A stretch of 57,608 bases of DNA from Deltaproteobacteria bacterium. GTDB lineage: Bacteria; Desulfobacterota; GWC2-55-46; JADFVP01. The notes under the pieces are model-generated. The model had not been told where the DNA came from and did no database searches. It worked only from the letters and a program-made list of their open reading frames with translations. Location: positions 1-57,608 of the forward strand of contig JAJCZH010000001.1 in assembly GCA_029262515.1 (NCBI GenBank). The letters run 5' to 3'. The position numbers and the translations under genes are program-made. Below are positions 33,386 to 43,176 of this stretch, piece after piece; within the stretch, counting starts at the first letter, position 1; every line of letters begins with the position of its first letter.

Positions 33386-34669
33386 TTATTCATCCGTTCG
33401 CGCTGTTGACGGGTAGTCGGTTGTGGTTGACATAAAGACCGAAGAGTCGAACGGCTGGACATGTACCGTTTCATCCGCACCGAAACCGGAAGAGTCGGGC
33501 GGGGCGATGATGTATGCGTTGGCGTTTACCATCGTCGTAATAGCGCCCGAGCTCTGTCCCTTGAGCGGAGTCACGCTGTACTCTTCGCCTTCGGTCTTCA
33601 AGACTGCGCGCAGAAAGTTCATCCTTCCGGGCCGGATGGCGACTCCTTCGGTTATGCGGGCCTTTAGCGTAGTGGAGAAGATAGCCTTTCTGCCGGCCAT
33701 CTTAAGGAGTGCGGGGCGCACGAACTGCTCGAATGCTACCATAGACGAGACCGGGTTGCCGGGAAGCCCGAAGGCCGGACGGCCTGAGATTACGCCGTAG
33801 GCGAGCGGTTTGCCAGGCTTTAGCGCTACCTTCCAGAAACGCATTGTCGAGCCGAGTTCCGAGAGAACGTCCTTTACGAGGTCGTAGTCCCCGACAGAGA
33901 CCCCGCCGGAGGTTATGATGGCGTCCGCCTCCACAGCTTCGGTAAGTTTGTCGGTCAGGCTCTCTCTCGTGTCGCGCGCAATACCTAAAAAGCGCACTTC
34001 GCATCCGGCGCTCTCGGCGAGCGCGGCAAGAGCGTAACCGTTGCTGTTGGTTATCTGTCCCTTGTCGGGGCGGGTCTCTATGTCGACCAGCTCGTCGCCG
34101 GTTGAGAGTACCGCCACAACCGGTCTTTTGTAGACGGTTACCTCGGGCTGTCCGACGGATGCGAGCATTAAGATCTCTGCCGGGCGGATAAGCGTTCCTG
34201 CGGATATAACCCTCTGCCCTATCTTGAAGTCCTCTCCGTTGAAGCGGATATTGGTGCCGGTATCCGGAGCCGCCTTTATGAGCACTTCACCGGAACATTC
34301 TGCTGTCGAGGCCTCAACCTTCTCGGTCCGCTCTACCATGACGACCGCGTCCGCGCCGTCTGGAACAGGCGCGCCGGTCATAATGCGCACGGCCTCGCCT
34401 TCATTGACTGCGGCGTGCGGGAAGGTGCCTGCAGGAAGGTCGTAGATGACCTTTAGCTTTACCGGGTTTTCGGGACTTGCCGCCACGACGTCGGCGGCCC
34501 TTAGAGCGTAGCCGTCCATTGCGGAGTTGTCCCAGGGCGGGTTCGAGCGCCGGGCCTGTATGTCTTCGGCCAAAACCCTTCCAACAGAATCGAGGCATTC
34601 GACTCGCTCTGTACCGAGCGGCTTGACTTCATTAAGTATTATCTCTATAGCCTCTTCTACCGGTAGCAT
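33386..34669 (-). CDS. moeA: Molybdopterin molybdotransferase
   Basis: A 427-residue MoeA. It shows NPPWDNSAMDGYALRA near residue 40, MTGAPVPDGADAVVMVE, VAVLSTGDELV, ITSGGVSVGDYDLVKDVL and GLPGNPVSSMVAFE. MoeA inserts molybdate into adenylylated molybdopterin, needed for nitrate reductase, formate dehydrogenase and related enzymes. No other moa/moe gene is adjacent. A gap of about 115 bases separates it from mtnA, and 231 bases with two inverted repeats lie upstream. Confidence 0.95.
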   Translation of the reverse strand: MLPVEEAIEIILNEVKPLGTERVECLDSVGRVLAEDIQARRSNPPWDNSAMDGYALRAADVVAASPENPVKLKVIYDLPAGTFPHAAVNEGEAVRIMTGAPVPDGADAVVMVERTEKVEASTAECSGEVLIKAAPDTGTNIRFNGEDFKIGQRVISAGTLIRPAEILMLASVGQPEVTVYKRPVVAVLSTGDELVDIETRPDKGQITNSNGYALAALAESAGCEVRFLGIARDTRESLTDKLTEAVEADAIITSGGVSVGDYDLVKDVLSELGSTMRFWKVALKPGKPLAYGVISGRPAFGLPGNPVSSMVAFEQFVRPALLKMAGRKAIFSTTLKARITEGVAIRPGRMNFLRAVLKTEGEEYSVTPLKGQSSGAITTMVNANAYIIAPPDSSGFGADETVHVQPFDSSVFMSTTTDYPSTARTDE

Positions 34670-34775
34670 GGCTCTGTCCTTTTTATAGTTGGAGCGCTCT
34701 AAAGTAAGAGCGGTTCTTTTTTATGCCAATTGTTTAGACTATTTAGGCTACCAGATAAGCATGGGCTTGTAAACG

Positions 34776-34808
34776 GCATAACATCTTCGCTATCGGCAGA
34801 TGTTATGC
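34776..34808. repeat. 11-base perfect inverted repeat
   Basis: GCATAACATCT (34776-34786) and AGATGTTATGC (34798-34808) pair perfectly around an 11-base loop, in the 231-base gap between the lytic transglycosylase stop and the moeA start. No T-run follows on either strand, so it is not an ordinary terminator. It could be an operator or RNA hairpin before moeA. A second small hairpin with CGCTCT/AGAGCG arms is at 34695-34712. Confidence 0.6.
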
Positions 34809-34900
34809 GGCCCGAAAGGTAGTGCGCTTTTACGATACTATTTATTACGCCGTTAAAATCTGGTACGAGAATGATGCGGATGTTGACTTCGCTGAAGGGG

Positions 34901-36211
34901 TCAGGTACGCCCCTTGCCCTTTTTGTTGATTGAACTCGACCTTACAGGCACCATTATAACGGTGCCGGCTCTTATACGGCGAGGGTTTTTTAGGTTGTTG
35001 AGCGACAGGATCGGCTTTACCGGTGTACCGTATCTGTGGGCGAGCGCCGAGACCGTCTCTCCGGGTTTGAGCCTGTGCTCCACGAAGCGAACCCTCTCTG
35101 ACGGCGGTATGCGCGTAAAGTTTTCCCAGAAGCGTGAGGCCGTGCCATGCGGCAGTTTGATTTCGTACTCCGGGTAATTTGGCGGTGTGTACATGCGCAG
35201 CAGTTCGGGGTTCATTTTCTTGATTTTCCAGACGTCCACTCCGGTTGCGCGCGCTATCACCCTTAAGTCCGTCGGGGTTGAAATGCGGGCGGTATCGTAC
35301 TCGACCTTACCCTTATAGTCGAGGTCGATGAAACCGTACTCTTCGGGAGCGTTTACAATGGCTACTGCCGCGAGGTACTTGGGAACGTAGTTTCTGGTTT
35401 CGCGCCTGAGCGCGCCGGAGTTTTTCGAGAGCGCCCAGTAGTCGGCGGTGCCGTACTTCTTGATTGCGCGCCTGATACGTCCTTCCCCGCCGTTGTACCC
35501 GGCCATAGCCATGTACCATGAGCCGTAACGGGTATAGAGTTTTTTGAAGAAGCGGGCCGCGGCGCGGGTGCTCTTTACCGGGTCTCTGCGCTCGTCGATC
35601 CACCAGTCAACTCTTAGGCCGTACCGCTTTGCCGTCGGCTTGATGAATTGCCACATACCGACAGCGTTGGCGTGCGAGCGTGTAGTCGGCGAGAGGCCGC
35701 TCTCTATGAGCGCGATGTAGAAGAGCTCATCCGGTACGCCCTCTTCGCGAAGTGTCTTCTTGATTCTGGCATCGTAACCGCCGGTTCGCTCCAGCCACTT
35801 CTTGAAGTACCACTTTGCATCGGACTGAAAGTAGCGGACAAAGCGCTCTACCTTTGCGTTTGTTGTTATAGGTACCTGCGGCAGCGAATCTATTTTTTTC
35901 GCATTCGTCACATCGTTGAAGTCTGGGGAGAAGCCTTGGGTTGAGCTTGCTGTTGAACCGGTATCTCTTTTTTGTCTGTCGGGATTGGCGTGATGGGTGT
36001 CGATGCAGCCGAAGAGACGGCTTTCGGGGTTAACCGGCCTTGTCGTAAAGGTTCCGCTGCCGGACTCGCCGAGACAGCTTGCCATGGCCGTACGGTACGA
36101 ACTTTTCGAGTAGAGGGCATGCGGTTCGGTTGCGCTCGACTCCGCGCTTAAACTTAAAGAGAAGAGAAGCGCGCAGAGCGGCACAATGAGTCGATAGTGT
36201 GAGTTCGGCAT
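34901..36211 (-). CDS. mltD: Membrane-bound or periplasmic lytic transglycosylase with LysM (MltD-like)
   Basis: A 436-residue precursor. A signal peptide (about 1-27) is followed by a spacer, then an SLT catalytic domain (about 150-270) with the catalytic glutamate in IALIESGLSP and the motifs GMWQFIKPTAKRYGL and MAMAGYNGGEGRI. A single C-terminal LysM domain (LKPGETVSALAHRYGTP) binds peptidoglycan. It cleaves the glycan strand to anhydromuropeptides during growth. Upstream is the radical-SAM gene, 23 bases away. Confidence 0.93.
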   Translation of the reverse strand: MPNSHYRLIVPLCALLFSLSLSAESSATEPHALYSKSSYRTAMASCLGESGSGTFTTRPVNPESRLFGCIDTHHANPDRQKRDTGSTASSTQGFSPDFNDVTNAKKIDSLPQVPITTNAKVERFVRYFQSDAKWYFKKWLERTGGYDARIKKTLREEGVPDELFYIALIESGLSPTTRSHANAVGMWQFIKPTAKRYGLRVDWWIDERRDPVKSTRAAARFFKKLYTRYGSWYMAMAGYNGGEGRIRRAIKKYGTADYWALSKNSGALRRETRNYVPKYLAAVAIVNAPEEYGFIDLDYKGKVEYDTARISTPTDLRVIARATGVDVWKIKKMNPELLRMYTPPNYPEYEIKLPHGTASRFWENFTRIPPSERVRFVEHRLKPGETVSALAHRYGTPVKPILSLNNLKNPRRIRAGTVIMVPVRSSSINKKGKGRT

Positions 36212-36234
36212 AATTGCTAAGGTATCTTTGGCTG

Positions 36235-37743
36235 CTACTGCGTCTTCGGATGCGGGGTGGTTGGGGTGGAGAGCTTCAGTTCGCTGTACTTCTCCTTGAT
36301 GTCTTCGGCGGTCTTTTTTGCCGCAAGCTCTATTGTCTTGCCTGCCGTGGTGATGGCATGCGTATATTCAAAGAAGTACTGGTTCTTCTTTATCCAGGTC
36401 TTTGCAACGCCGCGACCATACGCCTTGAGTCCGCAGTTGAAGAGGTCGAGACGCGCGGCCCTTTTGAGTATCTGCGGTATGGAGTAGAACTGCCTGGTGG
36501 CCTTGAAGGTCTCGTTCTGGAGTTCGTAGTAACTCATCAGTTTAGGCTCGAAGACCACGTGATGGGCGTCGTAGAGCGCCCAGTCCTTGGAGATGATCCT
36601 GCCCTCCTTTTCAAGGTCCTGAAATGTCCTTGTGCCTGGTAGCGGCGTAAGTATCAGGAACTGCACGCTATCAAGATCGTTCTTCTTTGCGAACTTGACG
36701 GTCTGGTGGATAGTATCGACGGTGTCGGTGTCCGAACCGAAGACGAACATGCCGTGAATCCTGACCTTGTGCTTGTGGAGGCGCGCTATGCAGTGCTCTA
36801 TGTCGGCGACCGTCTGCTTCTTGTTGTATAGCTTGAGGGTAGCCGGGTTTACGGACTCGAGTCCGATGTAGACGGTGTGGCAGTTCGACCGCTCAAAGAG
36901 GTCTAGAAGCTCGTCGTCTTTTGCGACCTCAACGCGCACCTGTGCGGTCCAGTTAGGCGTGAGGTCGTTCTCTATCATCGCCTTTAGCAGCTCTTTTGTC
37001 CGCTCCCTGTTGGCAATGAAGTTGTCGTCGTAGAAGAAGACCCACTTTCCGCCGTTCTCTTTGTGTATCCTCAGTTCCTCTATAATCAGTTCGGTAGACC
37101 TGAAGCGGTACTTCTGGCCGAACATGGAGGTTACGGAGCAGAAAGAGCAGTCGTACGGACAGCCGCGCGAAGTCATGATCGGGGTGATGGTAAAGGCCTT
37201 GCCGCCTTCTTTCTCAAAACCCTTAATAAGCTTGAAGTCCGGTATCGGAAGGGTGTTTATGTCTTTGCACAGAGGAACCTTCTGGTTGTGAAAGATCTCT
37301 CCGTTCTTTTTTCTGTATGAAAGGCCCTGGATATCCTCAAAACCGGCGCCGGTTTCGAGCGCCTTTATAAAGTCTACTATATTGTCGTCGGCTTCGCCTC
37401 TCAGAACGTAGTCGCAGTGCTCCAGCGCTTCGTCGGGCACGTACGTAACATGCGGTCCGCCCATAAATACGGTGACTCCGTTTTCGCGAAGCACTTTAGC
37501 TATCTCGTAAGAGCGCTGTGAAGTTGATGTGATTGTCGAAATCCCGACGAGGTCGGCGCTGAGCGCGTCCGCAAGGTCGAGGTCCGAACACTGCTCCACA
37601 TAGGTCATCACATCGTACCCCTCCTTTTTGAGCATTGTAGACAGGAGTACGGTTCCGAGCCTCGGCAGGCGCATTCTTGCGTAAACATGAAGGTCCGGCG
37701 GTTTCGGCTCTATGAATCTGATTTTGGTCAAGGTATATCTCAA
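36235..37743 (-). CDS. B12-binding-domain radical SAM protein
   Basis: A 502-residue protein. An N-terminal cobalamin-binding-like domain (about 1-140, with ADLVGISTITSTSQRSYEIA and VFMGGPHVTYVPDEAL) precedes a radical SAM domain whose 4Fe-4S cysteines are in CPYDCSFC (about residue 200). The C-terminal region is unassigned. Related proteins catalyse methylation or ring-forming reactions in lipid or natural-product pathways; the substrate is not predictable. It lies 23 bases upstream of the lytic transglycosylase on the same strand. Confidence 0.88.
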   Translation of the reverse strand: MRYTLTKIRFIEPKPPDLHVYARMRLPRLGTVLLSTMLKKEGYDVMTYVEQCSDLDLADALSADLVGISTITSTSQRSYEIAKVLRENGVTVFMGGPHVTYVPDEALEHCDYVLRGEADDNIVDFIKALETGAGFEDIQGLSYRKKNGEIFHNQKVPLCKDINTLPIPDFKLIKGFEKEGGKAFTITPIMTSRGCPYDCSFCSVTSMFGQKYRFRSTELIIEELRIHKENGGKWVFFYDDNFIANRERTKELLKAMIENDLTPNWTAQVRVEVAKDDELLDLFERSNCHTVYIGLESVNPATLKLYNKKQTVADIEHCIARLHKHKVRIHGMFVFGSDTDTVDTIHQTVKFAKKNDLDSVQFLILTPLPGTRTFQDLEKEGRIISKDWALYDAHHVVFEPKLMSYYELQNETFKATRQFYSIPQILKRAARLDLFNCGLKAYGRGVAKTWIKKNQYFFEYTHAITTAGKTIELAAKKTAEDIKEKYSELKLSTPTTPHPKTQ

Positions 37744-37798
37744 TATGAAGTATTTTATATGGGGGTAATCCCCGTCTATGTAATTATACTACGCCACG

Positions 37799-37825
37799 TT
37801 TATACTCTAACTTGGAGAGTATAAA
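37799..37825. repeat. 10-base perfect inverted repeat upstream of the radical-SAM gene
   Basis: TTTATACTCT (37799-37808) and AGAGTATAAA (37816-37825) pair perfectly around AACTTGG. It is about 60 bases upstream of the radical-SAM start at 37743. A smaller GGGG/CCCC repeat is at 37762-37773. Likely an operator or a promoter-associated dyad; no T-run follows on the useful strand. Confidence 0.5.
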
Positions 37826-37946
37826 AAACGGATGGCGGAACCGTTGGTAATTGTATGATCTTACCGTTAAGTAATACTACAGCTAAGATTGGTGTAAGTC
37901 AAGTCAATAAGCTGTTTTAAGTATCAAGAGGTTTAGAACGGTATTG

Positions 37947-40787
37947 TTAAGCAATGCTCTCTGTTTGCGGGATTAATCCGCGAAGATATTGTCCCGTTAC
38001 GCTGCTCTCCGTCATGGCGATCTTTTCCGGCGGGCCTGTTGCGATTATCCGGCCGCCGCCTGCTCCTCCCCTGGGACCTATGTCTATTACCCAGTCTGCG
38101 GTTTTAATGCAGTCGAGGTTGTGCTCGATCATCACAACCGTATTGCCGGTATCGACGAGGCGACCGAGTACCGAGAGCAGGCGTTTGACGTCGTTCATAT
38201 GGAGTCCCGTGGTCGGTTCGTCGAAGATGTAGAGCATATCCTGCGCCTTCTTCTCAATAAGCTCGCGGGCAATCTTTAACCTCTGGGCCTCGCCTCCCGA
38301 AAGCGTCGTTGCGCTCTGGCCGAGTTTGAGGTAACCGAGCCCGACCTCCTTTATAACGCTGAACCGTTTCTGGAGGCCGGGTTCGTTTCCAAAGAGCAGG
38401 CTCGCCTCATCGAAAGTCATGTTGAGGCAGTCAAAGATATTTCTGCCCCGGTACTTCGGCCTAAGAACCTTGGAGCGGTATCTCTTGCCGCCGCAGGTAG
38501 GGCACTTAATGTAGACGTCTGGCAGAAAGTACATCTCAAGCTTCTGTGCGCCTTCGCCTTTGCAGGCGTCACACCTTCCGCCGTTTACGTTGAAGGAGAA
38601 GTGTCCCGGTTTGAGCCCCGAAGAGCGGGAGAGCGGCAGGTGTGCAAAGATAGATCTTATCTCATCGAAGCCGCCAATATATGTTATCGGGTTCGACCTG
38701 GGGGTGCGCCCTATAGGGCTCTGGTCGATCAGCCGTATTCCCGAGAGTAAGCCCATGCCAACTATAGAGGAGTACGCAAGAGGCTTTTCGGCGCGGACGT
38801 CGAAGTTGGCAGCGAGTATATTGTAGAGCGTGTCTACGATAAGGCTCGATTTACCAGACCCTGATACTCCGCTTATTGCCGTCATTGTCTTGAGCGGTAT
38901 CTCAATATCTATTGACTTCAGGTTGTTGCCGGACGCTCCGGTTACCTTTATCGCGCTTGTTTTACCTTTGCCCTTGCGCCGCCACCTGGGTATATGGATC
39001 TCTTTTCGTCCGGTGAGGTAGTCGGCGGTTATGGTTGAGGCCGAGGAGATGAATTCGTTTGATGGGCCGGACCATGCAAGCCTGCCTCCGCGTTCTCCGG
39101 CTCCGGGGCCGAGTTCGACTATGTGGTCCGATCTCTCAATAATCGTGGAGTCGTGCTCCACTACGACTATCGTATTGCCGCGGTCGCAGAGTCTTCTGAG
39201 CTGTCTGGCGAGTTTGTCAACGTCAACCGGGTGAAGCCCAATTGAGGGTTCGTCGAGTATGTAGAGTACGCCCGTGAGCGTGGCCGAGAGCTGTGTGGCG
39301 ATAGAGACCCGCTGGGCCTCGCCCCCGGAGAGCGTTCTTGTAGGCCTGTTGATGGTCAGGTATCCGAGGCCCGTCTCTCTCAGAAAATCGAGTTTCTCTA
39401 TAATGCTGGTTATAACCGTGGCCGAGAGTTTCTGCTCCATAGGGTTTAAGTCAAGTCCGTTTAAGAAGTCGTAGGCCGTATCTATATCCATGCTACTGAC
39501 CTCGGAGATATCCAGTCCGCCTATCGTTACGGCGCGCGCCTCACTCTTTAAGCGCGTGCCGTTGCACTCGGTGCAGGTAAATTCGGATTTATACCTGGAG
39601 GTGAAGACCTTTATGTGAAGTTTGTACTTCTTGGTCTCGAGGCAGTCAAAGAACTCGCTAACGCCTTCGAAGTCGTCCGTGCCTTCGAATACAAGCCTCT
39701 GCGCCTCGGGTGAAAGCTCTGCAAAGGGGGTGTCGAGCGGTATGGAGTAAAATTGCGCCTCTTCGGCAAGTCTGTCGTAGCAATACCGGTAGGACGGTTT
39801 GGTCCACGGCTCTATGGCTCCCTCTTCGAGGCTCAGTTCCATATTGGGTACTATCTTCTCCCTGTCGTACGTCTGCACGTTGCCGAAACCCTTGCAGCCC
39901 GGGCATGCGCCGACCGGGTGGTTGAATGAGAGAGAGATTGCAGAAGGGCGCGTTACCGTTACCTCGCATTCGCGGCACTCTGGCTGCTCGGAGAACTTGA
40001 GGTTCGGCCCGTCTGCAACATCGACCCAGGCCTCGCGATTACCTTCACGGTAGCTTGTCTCCAGCGCCTCTGCCAGGCGGGAGAGTTCATCTCTTTTTAT
40101 TGTCAGACGGTCGGTTACGACCTCGATTCTGTCTCTTTGACCTGTCGCCTCCAACCCCTCCGACAGCTTTACGATGCGGCCTTCAATTCGTAGGCGCACA
40201 TAACCTTTTCTCTGCAACTCTTCTGCGACGGAGCTGAAGGGGGCGGAGCCTATGTTGAGGGTAAAGCCGATTACCGCCCTTGAGCCTGTCAGGGTCTGCA
40301 ATAGCTCTTCTGCGGCCTCGCCCGGGCTGTAGATTTTTATAGGCCGGCCGCACTCGGGGCAATGTATGCGCCCTATGCGCGAAAAGAGCAGGCGCAGCAC
40401 GTCGTTCAGCTCGGTCATGGTGCCGAGAGTCGAGCGCGATGTGCGCACCGGGTTGCGCTGCTCTACTGCGATTGCCGGGCGGATGTTCTGAATCGAGTCG
40501 AGGTCCGGGCGGTCCATGCGGTCTAAGAAGAGGCGCGTGTAGGTGGAGAGAGATTCCATGAAACGCCACCGTCCCTCGGCAAAGAGGGTGTCGAAAGCGA
40601 GCGAGGACTTGCCAGATCCGCTTGGGCCGACCACTGCCGTGATCCTGTCGTGCGGGATCTTGAGGCTGAGGTTCTTGAGATTATTCTGGCGCAGCCCTTC
40701 GATTACCAGGTGATCGGTATCGGCAGGAACGGTTGAGGCGAAGTACTCGCGCTTTTTCCGAATATCGGGTCTCTGCTTAAACGCCAT
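37947..40787 (-). CDS. uvrA: UvrA-family excinuclease ATPase, divergent
   Basis: A 946-residue double ABC ATPase. Walker A sites are GPSGSGKSSLAFDTL and GVSGSGKSSLIVDTL; signatures LSGGEAQRVSIATQL and LSGGEAQRLKIAREL; zinc cysteine pairs in CPECG, CPGC/CTEC and CDAC/CPTC. UvrA scans for bulky lesions with UvrB. The N-terminal damage-sensing region (RWRFMESLSTYTRLFLDRMDRPDLDSI) differs from housekeeping UvrA, so it may be a paralogue. Length is normal. Genes for UvrB and UvrC are not in the window. Confidence 0.9.
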   Translation of the reverse strand: MAFKQRPDIRKKREYFASTVPADTDHLVIEGLRQNNLKNLSLKIPHDRITAVVGPSGSGKSSLAFDTLFAEGRWRFMESLSTYTRLFLDRMDRPDLDSIQNIRPAIAVEQRNPVRTSRSTLGTMTELNDVLRLLFSRIGRIHCPECGRPIKIYSPGEAAEELLQTLTGSRAVIGFTLNIGSAPFSSVAEELQRKGYVRLRIEGRIVKLSEGLEATGQRDRIEVVTDRLTIKRDELSRLAEALETSYREGNREAWVDVADGPNLKFSEQPECRECEVTVTRPSAISLSFNHPVGACPGCKGFGNVQTYDREKIVPNMELSLEEGAIEPWTKPSYRYCYDRLAEEAQFYSIPLDTPFAELSPEAQRLVFEGTDDFEGVSEFFDCLETKKYKLHIKVFTSRYKSEFTCTECNGTRLKSEARAVTIGGLDISEVSSMDIDTAYDFLNGLDLNPMEQKLSATVITSIIEKLDFLRETGLGYLTINRPTRTLSGGEAQRVSIATQLSATLTGVLYILDEPSIGLHPVDVDKLARQLRRLCDRGNTIVVVEHDSTIIERSDHIVELGPGAGERGGRLAWSGPSNEFISSASTITADYLTGRKEIHIPRWRRKGKGKTSAIKVTGASGNNLKSIDIEIPLKTMTAISGVSGSGKSSLIVDTLYNILAANFDVRAEKPLAYSSIVGMGLLSGIRLIDQSPIGRTPRSNPITYIGGFDEIRSIFAHLPLSRSSGLKPGHFSFNVNGGRCDACKGEGAQKLEMYFLPDVYIKCPTCGGKRYRSKVLRPKYRGRNIFDCLNMTFDEASLLFGNEPGLQKRFSVIKEVGLGYLKLGQSATTLSGGEAQRLKIARELIEKKAQDMLYIFDEPTTGLHMNDVKRLLSVLGRLVDTGNTVVMIEHNLDCIKTADWVIDIGPRGGAGGGRIIATGPPEKIAMTESSVTGQYLRGLIPQTESIA

Positions 40788-41388
40788 TTTCTTTTAAACC
40801 GGCTCCCTGACTCCATTAAGATAGATAAAAAATAAGATAGATAAAAACCACAGCAACGTTCTATCTCTAAAACGCGGCGTATGGGTCCAACTTTTAATTA
40901 TAAACGATCTATGCAGATTTTTCCAGCAGAGAGTTTTTTATTTGTGGAGTTTTGGTTGAGGTTGCGGGGTGTTGCGATGCAGTTGCTGGTTGGGTAGAGG
41001 GATGAAGAGTTGAGTTGGGTAATGCTGGTTTCGGGTTTCAAGGTACACCTACTACTATGACTATTGAGAGAGAGGCCCGTGACTGTCTGCTCCCGGTAAG
41101 AAACAGCAGTCCTCAATGTTATATTTTTACGTCTAATTGTACCAATAATTGTGTCTACAAAAGCGAGGTAAGTCCAAAATCTTCCACGGCAAACTGAGAG
41201 ATGAACTATTTAACCAACAGATACTGTAAACACATCTTTAAGCAAGAGTATTGACGGAACGCTGTAGGCTGGAGTACTATCAGGCCAGACATTACAGCTC
41301 TTTGAGGTATAAAGACCACCGGCCCCCGTAGGCTACTGTGCCTCTACAGGTTGCGGGATGAAGAGATTCACTTCAGAGGGAGTATCAG
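40788..41388. other. 600-base intergenic region without a recognisable gene
   Basis: No supported coding frame is present. Directly upstream of uvrA there is a near-perfect tandem 16-base repeat (units at 40818-40833 and 40834-40849). The rest is AT-richer than average. A short frame at 41015-41197 has scattered cysteines but no ribosome-binding site or family match I recognise. It should contain the promoters of the two divergent genes. Confidence 0.5.
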
Positions 41389-43092
41389 GTGGGATACAGG
41401 CGCAAAAAACGAGATTGGTCTTGGTATCTTGGTATTGTCTTTGCAGTATTCTTTTTTCTACTCTTCTTTCAGCTTATTGACGATAATTTCTCTTACTTAA
41501 AGGGGGGGGACAACGCGAGTTATATCCTCTTGGGCAAGGCCCTGGCTTCAGGTTTTGGTTTTAGCGATATAAATCTACCCGGCAATCCTCCGCATACGCA
41601 GTACCCGCCGTTATTCTCATTAATACTTAGCCCTGTTATCTATCTGTTCGGTTATAACTTTATGTGGATGAGGCTTCTGGTTATAGGCTCCGCTCTCGCC
41701 GCTCTCTATTTTACATACCGTTATTTTTCTCTGCGACTTTCAAAGGTCATGGCTTTTGTGCTGGTCTTTCTTACAGGTACGAGCTATTTCGTGCTCACTC
41801 TTAGCACAGAGATACTGCCTGAGCTTCCATATATCTTCTTCACCATGCTTGCGCTTTACCTCTATGATAAGTATATGGACAGGGCAATTCAGGGGCGTTG
41901 CACCAGGTATCTACCATTGCTCGCCCCTCTGATCTATTTTACAAAGTTCATAGGCATTACCTTCTGCTTTGCCGTTATATGCGTTCTCTTTTTAAGGATA
42001 AAAAGCGAGGCCGAAGAACGCGCCGTATATGTTAAGAAGCTCGCCGGTTTTCTGGGTTTAGGGGTGCTGCCTTTTGTCGTATGGTTCGCAAGAAATAGCC
42101 TTTACTCTAAAGGGGTCTCAACCTACCAGTCGATAATGTTTCAGGCTGATTACTACGACACCTCCATGGGAAGCGCGGGCCTTGGAGTGATATTTGAGAG
42201 GGCAGTCGATAATATCACAATGTACTTTACCGTACTTCCTAATGTATTTGTTCCCTATCTAAAGCTCAAAAAGTTTATTCCCGCACATGCCTTCAAGGCG
42301 CTGCTTGCGGTTATACTCACCCTCTTTCTAATAGGGCTCATCCGCGACCTGCTCAAAAAGAGGGAAATAAAGGACTTTTATACAGTCTCATTCCTTTCTA
42401 TACTTATGATCTGGCCTACATATAGTCCGGGAGACGCTTTCAGGTATCTTACTCCTCTTGTGCCGCTGCTCTATTACTATTTTTTCAGGGGTTTTGAGCT
42501 TATTATCTCGCCTCGGAGATTCATTAACAGAGGTGAGGCCGGTGGTGTCTCCGAGTCCTCTGCGAAGCAGGGAGGGCGTGCCGGTCTTCTGCTGATATTT
42601 CCGGTAGCTCTATTTATTATCCTCAATTTTGCCCAGATCAGTGACAGGGTCTTTAGTCCCAAAGCCTTAAAAATGATAGCTAGGAGTTCATCACTGTTAT
42701 CTGAAAATTTATTCAGAAGAATCGATACAATAGAGTTGGATATTGCAACAAATGAAGTATTTATTCAGTATATGCCGCATTATCATAATTATCTGGCTGG
42801 TGCAAAGCTCCTTCAATCCGCCACGAAGCCCGATGATATAGTTATGACCCGAAAGCCGGAGGTGGTCTTTTTATTAAGCGGGCGCCGCACCGTGAGGTTT
42901 CCATTTACGTCAAATGAGCGAGCCCTGTTTGCATTTATGGAGAAAAGCGGCGTAACTCATATCCTTACAGAGGATTGCTACAACGAGACAAAGAGGTATG
43001 TGATTCCAGTGACTGAAAAGTATAAAGAGAAATTTGATGTTTGGATAACGGCTGAAGGAAGCCATTCGGGAATTCTGAAGCTCAAAGAATAG
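41389..43092 (+). CDS. Multi-pass membrane protein, GT39/PMT-like glycosyltransferase
   Basis: A 567-residue integral membrane protein starting at GTG with an AGAGGGAG ribosome-binding site. About ten to twelve hydrophobic segments alternate with loops, with a first periplasmic loop holding acidic DDN and GGDNASY (about 30-45), as in GT-C enzymes that use lipid-phosphate sugars. The C-terminal 120 residues form a soluble domain (KPDDIVMTRKPEVVFLLSGR) typical of the family. It would transfer a sugar at the outer face of the membrane; donor and acceptor are unknown. It is AT-richer than its neighbours. Confidence 0.75.
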   Translation: MGYRRKKRDWSWYLGIVFAVFFFLLFFQLIDDNFSYLKGGDNASYILLGKALASGFGFSDINLPGNPPHTQYPPLFSLILSPVIYLFGYNFMWMRLLVIGSALAALYFTYRYFSLRLSKVMAFVLVFLTGTSYFVLTLSTEILPELPYIFFTMLALYLYDKYMDRAIQGRCTRYLPLLAPLIYFTKFIGITFCFAVICVLFLRIKSEAEERAVYVKKLAGFLGLGVLPFVVWFARNSLYSKGVSTYQSIMFQADYYDTSMGSAGLGVIFERAVDNITMYFTVLPNVFVPYLKLKKFIPAHAFKALLAVILTLFLIGLIRDLLKKREIKDFYTVSFLSILMIWPTYSPGDAFRYLTPLVPLLYYYFFRGFELIISPRRFINRGEAGGVSESSAKQGGRAGLLLIFPVALFIILNFAQISDRVFSPKALKMIARSSSLLSENLFRRIDTIELDIATNEVFIQYMPHYHNYLAGAKLLQSATKPDDIVMTRKPEVVFLLSGRRTVRFPFTSNERALFAFMEKSGVTHILTEDCYNETKRYVIPVTEKYKEKFDVWITAEGSHSGILKLKE

Positions 43093-43139
43093 CTTATTGG
43101 CGGGCCGGATAATTTATTGGTATACGAATAGCGAGCTTC

Positions 43140-43176
43140 AAAGCCCACTGGTCTTAATGACTGTTGGGCTTTTTGT
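43140..43176 (+). terminator. Intrinsic terminator of the membrane glycosyltransferase gene
   Basis: AAAGCCCA (43140-43147) pairs with TGGGCTTT (43165-43172), with an inner GGTC/GACT stem, followed by TTT and G. Confidence 0.8.

Noticed and set aside
34695-34712. Hairpin CGCTCT-AAAGTA-AGAGCG, six-base loop with A1 and G4, on the plus strand
   Set aside because: It matches one ANTAR loop rule, but no plus-strand gene follows, it is single rather than paired, and the minus-strand loop does not match. Probably chance.
41015-41197. Short frame with several cysteines upstream of the membrane glycosyltransferase gene
   Set aside because: No ribosome-binding site, no recognisable family and no conserved spacing of the cysteines. 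Treated as non-coding.
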